A DNA stretch of 64,000 nt from Topomyia yanbarensis (taxonomy: Eukaryota; Arthropoda; Insecta; Diptera; Culicidae), in contig NC_080671.1 of assembly GCF_030247195.1 (NCBI RefSeq), positions 73,655,412 through 73,719,411 on the forward strand. The letters are read 5' to 3'. This document shows, piece by piece, positions 35,763-45,960 of the stretch. The notes under the pieces were generated by a model. The model was not told where the DNA came from and did no database searches. It saw only the letters and a program-made list of their open reading frames with translations. Position 1 is the stretch's first letter; each line of letters opens with the position of its first letter. Position numbers and translations under genes: made by a program.

Positions 35763-38527
35763 GCAGGGAACTTCATTGACGACAAAAGGAGAACTGTGCG
35801 CGCCTTTCTTTGTTTTCTTCCAATTTCAAATACACCTTGCTGCATTTCAGCCGTTTGAAGTCGAGGCCGCCGGATCGCGTGTTCCAGGGTAATTTTCGCA
35901 AAAGTGCAAGGGCAGGCTGCAGATTTAATTATTATTGATGCTATATGACTACAACTTGCTCCGATAATGGGTCTTTCTGCACCCGGGAAAAAAGTGCCTG
36001 TCCTTCCGATGCATAACCATCCGCTAAGAGCGCTCGCTGACAGACATGTGCAATCAGGTAACGTTGATTCCTATCGGTATGTCATTTTGACATGCGAATC
36101 GCAACGGTGGCTGCTCGGGTATGATCCCACGACGCTACGCGCTGATTATCGGTGGGAACTGAAGGGCAGGCTCGCGTTTTATGGGCCCTCTATACCCTAC
36201 AGGGATGAAACAATCATACTGACTGGCTGATTCATGATATCAAAATATTTAAACTTTGTTTGGTTGATCTTTTTTAACACAAAGTGCTACAAAAGCCTTG
36301 GAACTCGTATAGGACAGTTCCTTCGGTTCCACGACCGTACCGGTAAGGTAAAAACTACTGCGCCAGATAAATTATCAGTTTCCTACCTTTGATCATCTTT
36401 TATGTCACTACAAATTTTTATTACATCTCTGCATCGTGAAAGCATAGTACCACGTCCAGGAAGGCTTCCCAAGCTCGAGACAAGCCAAAAGGCAGGCGGC
36501 AGGTTCTTCGTGCGGTTGGCCCAGTGCCCGCCGCCACCAGCCAGTGGGAGAAGAAGCGGACGATAAAAGTCCATAAATATACATGTGAAGCGTTCTTATG
36601 TTACATATAGTAATTGAAAATGTATACATATGTCTCGGTAGTGTATATAAATTGCGATGAAATCGAAACATACAATGTAGGTAAATGTTCCAATAGCATG
36701 CATGATGGCCATATATGCTGCGAAAAGGGGTTCAATCATGAAGTGATTCAGTTTATACTTTTCTCTGGTCCAGGAATAGGTTTGAAATTGATTAAACAAA
36801 TTTCATAAGCTGCTACTCAGGCATGAATTGTTGATAACATCTATGATATTAATAAACAACTCAATGCTGAAAAGTCTATACAGGCCGTCCTATGACCAGA
36901 CAGGTCTAAAAATTAATGAAAGTACTTGAATTCTCAGTGTAGATTGACAGCTTTCTAATTAAATTACAAATGTACTATATTGAGTCTTAGATAAAAGAAT
37001 TCCAATGATATTTTTTTGGTATACTAAACGCAATTACGAAATTAACAGCATCACCAGACGACCTACAAGCTAAAATGTTCATAGCAAATTCGAAATCAGA
37101 CGTTTTGAGTCCAATCGTCAAATAAAATATCTCAAGCTGTTCAGATTCTCTAAATTCTATTAGCATTAGTATTTTAATTTCATAGTCATTTGGTATTATA
37201 TTTTTTTTTTGCTTTACATGTATACTACACCTCTGGTGTCTAATAACATTCCTTCCATTCCCTATACTTAGATCATAGTATAGACGCGTTGCATTGATCA
37301 ATCAATCATGACTTCATTCAGTCTTCGAAAATTGTGCTAAACAGATACGATGCATGTGTAGTACATTATGTACTGCTAGGTGAATGAGGTCGATTATATC
37401 ACCTCAATTACATTCACTATATTTATGTGCGAAAACTTGTTAAGAGACAACTACCGGATGAAGTTCACCTTCCAGCGAAACCCGAAGAATGATCGTTGTA
37501 AACTATAGTTAAAATCGAAATACTGTAATTTAGAAATAATATTTTCAGGTTAAATATACTACTAATAGCTAGAGTTGCAGTATCGGTAATACCCAGGAGG
37601 CTGGCAAGGATATGGCGATGTACAGGTTTTGACAGTACACAGTCATATGTGGTAGGCTCAGCCAGAGCCGTAGCGGCCAAGGGCGACAGTCTCAGGGGGG
37701 CGCTGAAATCATGTACTGCACTAAGTAAGCAAAAATCGTACAATAAGAGTAGATAATGTGCCATTTCTAGGTACAAACTAAATTATTGTTCAAAGGTGTT
37801 TTAAAAACGGAAGCCTTTGTAAACACATCAGGGGCGCAAAACCAATTCTGTTTTAGCTAGAGACGAATCTGAGTAGAGTTCTGACCCCAACTGCTGTCAA
37901 TGTGTATGAACTGACAGCTGTTGGGGTTAGAACCTGGCTTCAAGGTCAAAGAAGATAACGCTACGGGCCTGTCCGTCCCGTTCAGATTTATTCACATTAA
38001 ATGGTGTTGTTCACAAATGTAAAATAGATAAAAGAATTAATGACAAACATGGTTGAATTGCATGAAACGAAAATTTCAACTGCAGTGACTTCATATTAAA
38101 AAATAACAAAAAATATTACAAACTTTATCGCTCGTTTTCTTAGTTTCATAGAAACACAAGTGAGACAGATACGTGGTCATGAGAAGTTAAGCCGTCCATC
38201 TTTTCAAAGCTGTAGAAATAATTGTGCAGTAAATTAGATCAATTATCATCGAGAAGATCACCTCATGCCGTACTGTGAGAATTGAAGTTTCTTCGATGAC
38301 GGGAGCTGTTCCGCAATATCACAAAGTTGCCGGAGCCCAGCTGAAGCCCAACCAGTACTGCAGTAAGTTTAATCTCTGGTTGAAATATCACATGAGTTTT
38401 CTTTGTGTTCCTGGATGTGCTGAAAACTCCTTGTTTGATCTCAAGTTTCCAAGGCCAGTAGCAGCTTGCTTTAGTTTTGAGTCAGAGCCTACATGAGCTT
38501 GGCAGCCTTTAAGAGAAATTTTTTATC
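35763..38527. other. Unassigned, with a small hairpin
   Basis: No gene recognised. ORFs at 35967-36230, 36987-37301, 37465-37776 and 38275-38496 lack motifs. A hairpin with 22-nt arms (37878-37899 and 37912-37933; 20 of 22 paired) sits here. The stretch 38260-38350 has a protein-like + frame (GAVPQYHKVAGAQLKPNQYC) running into a GTAAGT-type site, but I cannot name it. Confidence 0.35.
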
Positions 38528-40312
38528 TCATTTACCCATTGTTTTAGGAGCAGTAAAATATGTTCTTTCTGGAAAGGCATAACCGGAGGGTGTACTCTTC
38601 CAAAGAAGTCCTGGCTGATTATAGTCACCAAACAGTAGATGAGCCATGTTGGGTTGAATGGAAGTTGCGATGTCAAGTGCTGAGTCTATGTGCTTCTGAA
38701 TAATATCTATATCACTTACGGAATCAGGGGGAATGTATACTACGCCTACACAAATATTAGTATCGCGCCCGCGAATATCTACCCATAGTTGTTCGAGATC
38801 GTTACTATCCGTTTTATGTTTGGACGAGAGCCGGTTGGACACTGCAATAAGCACACGTTTTTTCCCTGTACTGTATGGATCGCGATCTTTACGGTAAACC
38901 GTGTACCTTGGGCCGAATAACTGGATCGAATGGATTTGATCATTCAGCCACGTTTCGGTTAGAACAATGACATCATATTCGGCATCTGAAACAGCGACGA
39001 ACAACTCGTCAATTTTTGTGCGTAGTCCTCTCACGTTCTGGTAGTAGATACTAAGTTGTTCCTCCAGATAGTGTACAGATGGTTGAGCGGTAGAAAGACG
39101 AGAGGCGATGGTGGTGGCGTCTGGCTGTAATAGGGGTGGATTTTCAGCGGGAGCAGCATCTGTATGTCCTTCTTTGGAAGAACATATACATTCATTGCAT
39201 TTACCTGTGTAAACAAAAGGAGGAACTTCAAATTGCTCTAATTGTTTTAGACTGCTGTTATCTAACCGGAGCATATCGTAGTCTCTGCTTTCAGATTTCG
39301 TTGTCAACATACAGGCGTTGGTGATAGAATCAAACTGATTGTAAACGGTGGTAAACTGCAATTGTGGATCGGATTTAGGGTGCGCAGAATCTATAGTAGC
39401 TTCGGGAGGACATATACCCTCCTTATTTTTACCTGACCGGAGAAGGTCACTACCATCGCATTCATGTTCCGTGGCAAGCAGATGGTCATCGGTGACGGAG
39501 TTAAGCTGATCACGTCCGTTGGTAAGCTGCAATTGTAGATCTGACCGGGAAGAATCGCTGCCAAGTTCCGTGGCAAGCAGATGGCCGTCGGTGATGAGTT
39601 CTAGCTGATTGTGCCCATCGGCAAGCAGCAATTGTGGGTCTGGCCGGGAAAGGTCGCTGCCATAGCATACAAGTTCCTTAGAAAACAGATGAACGTCGTT
39701 GATGGAATCAGGCTGATTGCATCCGTCGACAAGCTGCAATTGTGGATCTAATTTAAGGTGCGCAGTACCGTGAGTAACTTCGGGAGGACATATACCCTCC
39801 TTAGCTTTACCTGACCGGGAAAGGTCGCTACCATAGCATACAAGTTCCTTAGAAAACAGATGAACGTCGTTGATGGAATCGGTCTGATTGCATCCGTCGA
39901 CAAGCTGCAATTGTGAATCTAATTTAAGATGCGCAGTATCTTGAGTAGCTTCGGGAGGACATATACCCTCCTTAGCTTTACCTGACCGGGAAATGTCGCT
40001 GCCATAACACACAAGTCCCGTGGAGAGCAGGTGAACGTAGTTGGAGGAATCGGGCTGATTGCACCCGTCGGAAAGATGCAATTGTGGATCTGGCCAGATG
40101 AGGTCGCCATCGTTGCTGCTTCGTTGTTCTAACCAAGATTCATTCTCCGATGGCGTCGCTGCCACAGAAGAAACTGATAGACATACACCGGATCCGTTGT
40201 CAGGAAGGAATGTCAGGGATATAAAATCATGGTTGCTGTGGTTGATTTGTCGTTTGACCGGAGGGATTATTTTACGAACAGCGAAACCGGTTTCACGGTG
40301 TTGTGTTAGTTG
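38528..40312 (-). pseudogene. ORF2 N-terminal repeats and endonuclease, truncated
   Basis: The frame is open for 594 codons directly after the ORF1 stop and has no ATG for the first 334. Residues roughly 70-350 are six imperfect repeats of up to 57 residues. The apurinic-like endonuclease follows: YYQNVRGLR (Asn), DVIVLTETWL (Glu), YRKDRDPYS, VGVVYIPPDS and LLFGDYNQPGLLW (Asp/Asn). The glycines usually seen before VLIAV are replaced by KKR. The frame ends in APKTMGK and a stop before the SDH motif, so the domain is incomplete and no RT follows. Confidence 0.75.
39260..40095 (-). repeat. Tandem 171-bp coding repeats in ORF2
   Basis: Six units can be counted, three of them full-length at about 57 codons. 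The consensus is rich in acidic and polar residues: DPQLQLVDGCNQPDSINDVH, then ELVCYGSDLSRSGKAKEGIC and PPE(A/V)T. Two adjacent copies (starting near 39661 and 39832) are 171 bp apart and nearly identical. The others lack the SGKAKEGICPPE half or are diverged. I know no such repeat upstream of a LINE endonuclease. Confidence 0.8.
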
Positions 40313-40315
40313 CTA
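40307..40315 (-). promoter_or_regulatory. UAG CAA CUA candidate stop-readthrough site
   Basis: On the minus strand the ORF1 stop is UAG (40315-40313), followed in frame by CAA CUA. This fits UAG-CARYYA, the leaky-stop context defined in tobacco mosaic virus. The frame downstream is ORF2. Function is inferred. Confidence 0.6.
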
Positions 40316-41729
40316 GGTATTGTAGTCAATGATTCGACGTGACTGCCGAAGACGAGTTTGGTACAGTGGACACTCAGAGCTCCAGGAGGCATGATCTACT
40401 TGTATTTGGTCAGCATCAGTTCTCGCAGTATTGGCATTGTGGCAGTTTATGCACTTTCGGAAGGTTGAAGCACATTCTTCAGACTTGTGTCCTTCGGCAT
40501 AAATTGGACAGCATGGGGGCTTCGTGCATGCTTCAGCTTTATGGCCGTACTCAGAACACCGAAAGCAGCGAAACACGTTGACACATTCAGTAATTTTGCA
40601 GCGCATCCAACCTAAGTTGACACGTTGCAGCTTTATCAGTTCTTCGAAGGTTTTGGCATCGGTTTCAAGAACAGCAGACATAGGATTGTCTATGTGTTTT
40701 TCGTTTCGCACAACTCGTATCACCGTTAGGTTAGCAGACTCCGAAAGATTTTTGCTTTACCAATTTTTCCACGAAATTCTCCGCAGTGATATCGTCAATG
40801 AAACCAGCAATTTTTACTCTGGGTTTCAGAGCTTTTTGAACGTCAGCATCGTACTTTCCAGACAGATTTGCTTTTACTGAACTAAACAGTCTAAGCGCTG
40901 ATTCTTGGGAATCGCATCTAACCGTTGCTTCACCGTTGGATCGGAAAAAGGTTTCTTTAACACCCAACATAACAGGGTCGAGCTTGCTTTGGATGTCTTT
41001 CTTTGTTACAGTCGCGTCTTGGTGCTCAGTAGGTCTAATGACTACTGTTCGCTCTCGCTTTACTATTGCATTAGACTTCACTGAGAGTGTTTCTGCAATG
41101 TTCTGGACGGGTACACTCTTGGGGGTGTTCTCGTTGGAAACTTTATCACTTCTAGGGGGAACAGTTCGACATCGACGTTTACCCGACCGCAGTTGGCCTA
41201 TTTCCAAAATATCGCTGCCATTAGGTTTAGACTGTTTATGCACCGGACAATCGCCAGTAGATATCATGGGACTTTTCCTTTTTCTGTTTGATGCTGGGTC
41301 GCTCACACAAGCTTGAACGACACTTGCGTATGACAGGGTATTTGTATTTTCACTGGTATTCAAATTCACGAGCGATTGCTTCATAAGCTGGAGAAAGTCC
41401 GAAAGTTGTTGCTTGATGTTGTTCTCGATTTTACCCACACACTCATTCATTAACTTGTGTGTCAGCTCATGTTGTGCCTTCTGCAATTCAGAAACCGCGT
41501 TCTGTAGTTCCTCACACTTTTTCAGCACATCATTCAAGCAAGACTGTTTTTTACGACAGTCAAAGCAAACATATCGTAACGCATTATTGCTTTTCAGGGC
41601 ACTTGCACTGGCGGTATTCGGATCGGCACATTTTTCATGCAGGATATGATCGCAGCCGCCGAAACAGTAAACACGATCATTCGCTGATGAAATTTTATTC
41701 GCACACGCACTGCTTAGAACAGTGGTCAT
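40313..41729 (-). pseudogene. ORF1 (gag-like) with PHD-like finger and zinc knuckles, one frameshift
   Basis: The N-terminus holds a Cys/His cluster (CANKIS, CFGGCDHILHEKC, YVCFDCRK) like the PHD-type finger of CR1-like ORF1 proteins. A predicted coiled coil (LKKCEELQNAVSELQKAQHE), a basic Ser/Lys-rich middle and an RRM-like region follow. The frame breaks at a run of five A near 40750 (one extra A). The second part (40723-40313) has zinc knuckles: CFRCSEYGHKAEAC is intact, CPIYAEGHKSEEC has lost its second Cys to Tyr, and a third CX2C...H...C cluster follows. ORF1 would be about 470 residues. It ends at a UAG that is in frame with ORF2. Confidence 0.8.
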
Positions 41730-43109
41730 GATATCGCTATCGGTGCTTCACACTCTTCTCTGCTCCGCCCCGAGACGGGCTGACGAAGTAAACCAAACGC
41801 TGTTTGCGCATTAGTAATGGAAATAGATCATATGTACTCCCGCCATAATATGCACATTTTTCAGCATTCCCAATGCACGAGTCATCATCACGGTCCTCTG
41901 CGCAATTCTCACTCCGAACATAATTACTACAATGGCCTATTTGCCTATGTTTAGTGCAATGCTGTAATGCATGACGAGCGGTACAAACAGCCGAACAAAC
42001 TAATTAAACACCAAAGGTCACCCATTAGGAGTTTGAAGGTATATTTGTACCACCCAGTGCAATTCCCTTTCACAAATCTTCACTCAATGTAGCAAAAAAA
42101 AAACTTGTAGCAACCAACTCCGTGCTTCGGTAGATTCACGCATGACAAACACGAATCGGCGATCCCGCCGTCGATCTCGATTTTGTGAGCGGTCATGTAT
42201 ACGCGGCAGTCCTTCATACAAACCTTGTCACCACAAACCATTTACTTGCTTTAGATAGGATATCACAATTCTGAGTTTATCTGGGCGAGCTTTCGTGATA
42301 TCTGTCACTGATATTTAATATACATGTCCGCGTTAGTTCTTACTACATCTTTAGAATACGTAGCGGATTATGTTTGATCCGGAAGAATTTCACATGTGTT
42401 TCAATGTTTATATTTTTAAATGAAAGTCGAAGTCATTAGGTACTTGTTCGATATCCATTTTAGCAGTTAGTCTTTTCAGGAAAGCCAAGGTATGCATAGG
42501 CTTAGAGTCCTGCACAAATTAAAAACTTAAAAAATACGAAGGTAAAGGCGGCGTGTATGCCTGGGTGATATCGACTCTTTGGTAACTGTCACGATGAATA
42601 TGCGAAAGCCTTCATCAGCATTAGTATCTTAAAAGTGTCTTTGTTTCACTCGCAAGCGCCAAAAGATGAGTGGGTAATGTTTGGGACAAACCGATCTGCG
42701 CGTACAGTCTCCCGGAGTAACCTTCTGTTCGTCGCATTCAAATTTCCAGCGTCAACTTATTTCAAAAACTTTTCGATAAATGCTCCGTTCGCCAGCTTCA
42801 AACACCTGACTTATAACGAGATTACAAACAAATCCACAGAGAATTAATATTTGAAATTTCACACAATTGTAGTGTTCTGTTGGTGGTCCATATTGTTGGT
42901 TTTGTCCGAAATAGGCTGGGAAATTTTCGTTTTCGAAAGATTTTCTGATAATGAGTTTCCGTATTTTTTTATAAAAGTTATATGAAAATGAATAAAACTT
43001 GGTTTTTCTGCTTTGATTCTGTGAATTTCGCCCTCTGGTCAAGTCAGCAGAATGTGCCCCCCCCCCCCTGAAATATTTTATTGATATTTGAAAAATTGTA
43101 TATGATCGA
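41730..43109. other. Unassigned, includes LINE 5' UTR and a 12-nt C run
   Basis: 41730-41830 is probably the 5' UTR of the minus-strand LINE. Beyond it, ORFs at 42635-42847 and 42752-43042 lack motifs. Positions 43057-43068 are 12 C. Confidence 0.35.
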
Positions 43110-45420
43110 CAAAAATGTGCCTAATATTTTAAATGGAATTCTCTAATTTTCGTTTGCAATAGTTTTCTTCTGAAAATATTTTCTTGTAGTGAAAATTGGC
43201 ATCTACCGGTTGGCTCGTTGTGTAGGCTTGGTCTAGCGCCGAGGACTACATCGGGTAGATCACTACGAAAGGGAGTACTAAATGGCTCACTTGTATTGTG
43301 ATCAAACTGAGAGCTGATTGGTTTAAGAAAAGGACATCGGTATCGAGAGAAATTCCACCACTGGGGAACTCTCAGTCGGATTAAGGTGAGTTTACCGCCG
43401 GTGACTATCCGAGTAGGTCGCGACAAAGCTGAGAAATAAGTGGCTCACAGAAACCGACGCCAAATGACTCATGGCGAAATGGATCACTGAAACGAAAGCT
43501 AAATAGCTAATGAAAACAGAAGCCAAACTGCTAACAGAAATGCCTTGCGGTAACTTACCGCTGGGTAATATCCGAGCGGAGTTCGTAGCTAAATGGCTCA
43601 AGTACGCAGAGGATCTATATAGCGTAATAGATGGAGAGACTGGCGGAAAGCAAGAGGAATGTCGGGAATTAAATGGATGAAAGGTCGAGCCATTTCATAG
43701 ATCTAGCGAGCGTCCGAGTTAACTTCAGAAAAATCGTGAACAAAAGACTTCGTGATCGCCAAAATCAACAGGGTCTTCATGTGCAGCTGTTACGCACCTA
43801 CAAGGTGGATAGTGGTACAGTTCAGTCTAATGTTGGAACAGTTAACCGAGCAGTTGATCGTGATTGGTGGTGACTTCAATGCCCGGGTTGTGAAGTGGGC
43901 AGTAGAGTAACGAACATAAGAGGGTATATCCTGCAGGACGCTATGGTCAAGTTGGAACTACGATTGTGCACTGAAGGTTCCGTTAGCACATTTCGAAAAG
44001 ACGGGAGGGAGTCTATCATCGATGTCACATTCTGTAGTGCTTCACTGACGGTGAACATGGACTGGAGAGTGTGAGAGAAGTATACCCAAAGCAAGCACCA
44101 GGCGATTCGCTACTACGTCGGCCAAGGAACCCTGCTGTAGCGCGGAGAAGAACGACCGGCGAGCGAAAGTGGAGATTTCTTCGTTGAAGCGCTTCAGCCG
44201 GACAGCGCGACCGAGAACGCAGCTGATCTAACAAGAATGATTGTGACAGCTTATGACGCTACGATACCGCGAAAACTGGTGCCAAGCAGTAGACGGCATC
44301 CAGCCCCCGGTCCGGATGGAATACGAAACGTGGCGCTGAAAGCTATGATCCTGGTATGTTCGAACATGTTGAGGATGGTGCTGAAGAAGTGTTAGATGAT
44401 GGTCACTTCTCCGAAATGTAAAGGGTACATAAACTGGTAATGCTGCGATCCCGCCTTATACAAGCCTATATGTCTGCCGGATACACTCAGAAAACTCTGA
44501 AAACTAATTGACGATGGATTCAGCTTCAATAACCACGTCGACTAGCCTGCGGAAAGTCGGCGAAGGCAACAAACGCAATAGCGAGGATCATGCCAAACGT
44601 CGACGGTACCAGAACATCAAGGAGACCCGGAGCACGTGGTCTTCGAATGTCCGAAGTTCGACGCGATACGCAGGAAGATGCTTGAAACGGGAGGGTCAAC
44701 CCGATGAATGTTGTCAACAAAATAATAAGTGACGAAATCACGTGGAACGCTGTCAACAAAATGGAGACGCAGATCATGACAGCGGAAATGGCGTGATGAA
44801 GGCCGAGCAATGGTTTCGAAAGAGCAAACACCGCCGGGGAACTCTCTTCCGGGGTAGACTAGATATACCGCTGAGGATTAGTCGAGTAGACCGCAACACA
44901 GCACCGAATATGGGGCGCAGGGCGCCAGCAAACCGGACGCCACGCTCCACCCATAATCGCCTGACTGACTACGGCGCCCAGAGACTAGACTGTGTAGATC
45001 GCGACAAGCCACCACCAGTTACGGGTCGTCGGGGCACCAGCGAACCGAACGCATTGCTCCACCGGAATCACCGGATCTACCTCGGAACCTGGCCAGTTGG
45101 ATCGATTTCGGGAGAACTTCTCTCGCCGGGGAATTCTCCGTCGGACTAGGATTGGTCCATCGTCAGGGACTAGACCGAGTAGTGATCGCGAAGTCGAGAG
45201 CTCAACGAAGACGTGGTATTAAATGGCACAAGAAGGACGCAAAATAGCATAAACGAAATGCGGTGCTCGTGTGAATGGTCGAAAACTGGTAGTGTGTCAA
45301 GGAGGGGTGCTGTAACCCTATTGAAGAAACAAACTACTAAGTAGTTTGGTAGGAGTGTGCTATGCACATAGAAGATAAACCCGTCCCCAGAGCAATGCCG
45401 TAAGGTAGTAGCTTTCATTT
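43110..45420 (+). mobile_element. Decayed R1-clade LINE, copy 2
   Basis: The first 100 bases match the 5' end of copy 1 (9450-9360, inverted), both starting caaaaatgtgcctaatattt. A repetitive 5' region follows to about 43650. Endonuclease remnants lie at 43855-44130: VIGGDFNA (one frameshift), STFRKDGRESIIDVTFCSAS and KHQAIRYYVGQ. The linker ATIPRKLVPSSRRHPA lies near 44260, then an RT start (GPDGIRNVALKAMILV) at 44310. The palm with the catalytic box is deleted. LIDDGFSFNNHVD and AKATNAIARIMPNVDG lie at 44500-44610 in broken frames, and the C-terminus EHVVFECPKFDAIRRKMLE follows near 44630. The 3' UTR has degenerate repeats, and the element probably ends with gccgtaaggtagtag near 45412. Confidence 0.75.
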
Positions 45421-45489
45421 GAGACTAAATTTGCATCGAATCAGACATTTTTGAGAAGCAGATGTTAATTCAATTCAGAAACTCAACTT

Positions 45490-45960
45490 CTTTACCGATG
45501 CTTCCGCCAAAGATGTCCAAGGTGGTCAATGTGGATTGCATTGGGCGTCATCGCTGAACTCAAATCGGAACCGGACGATGCTGACGAAAACTTTTCGCCT
45601 TATGGCCGTTCGTGTCGCGAGCGCTAAACGAGCTATACCGTCGGAGGTGGTATGCGTCATTGCCGGGATGATTCCTATCTGCATCACTCTAGTTAAGGAT
45701 GTGGAATGCTACCAGCGCAGTAATACACAAAATGCTGGCCGTAGACTAAGGGGCAGCAAGAGCAGGACTACGCGGAGAAAGGAAGGTGGTACGACTGATT
45801 CATCCCAAATGTAGCGGCGTGTACGCATAGGATCGGAGAGTTGACCTTCCATCTGGCGTATTTTTTGTCTGGGCATAGCTATTTCCGCAAGTAACTGCAA
45901 AGGTTTGAACACACTTCATCACCTTCTTTTCCCAGAATGCGATATGACCGTATGAATGTA
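45490..45960 (+). pseudogene. Separate R1-like post-RT fragment
   Basis: The + frame at 45536-45814 reads TFRLMAVRVASAKRAIPSEV then VCVIAGMIPICITLVKDVEC, the post-RT stretch of R1-type ORF2 proteins. Further pieces in shifted frames give LIPNVAAC, GELTFHLAYFLSGHSYFRK and LQRFEHTSSPSFPRMRYD, which match the zinc-finger end. This is the part missing from copy 2. It lies after copy 2's 3' UTR, so it is either another fragment of the family or a rearranged piece. A scrap of the common mosquito repeat (45415-45480) lies between. Confidence 0.65.

Larger units (their letters stand above)
38528..41729 (-). mobile_element. CR1/Jockey-like LINE, 3'-truncated
   Basis: The minus strand carries ORF1 (41729-40313) and the start of ORF2 (40312-38528), ending within the endonuclease. 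No RT domain is present, so the 3' part is missing. This is unusual, because LINE copies normally lose their 5' ends. The 5' UTR probably extends to about 41800 or beyond. Placement in the CR1/Jockey group rests on the PHD-like finger in ORF1 and the YYQNVRGLRTK start of the endonuclease. Confidence 0.8.

Noticed and set aside
37663..37971. Possible hAT-type MITE with CAGAGCCGTAGCG and CAGGCCCGTAGCG ends
   Set aside because: The ends are similar, but the flanking 8-mers do not match and the interior shows no other sign.
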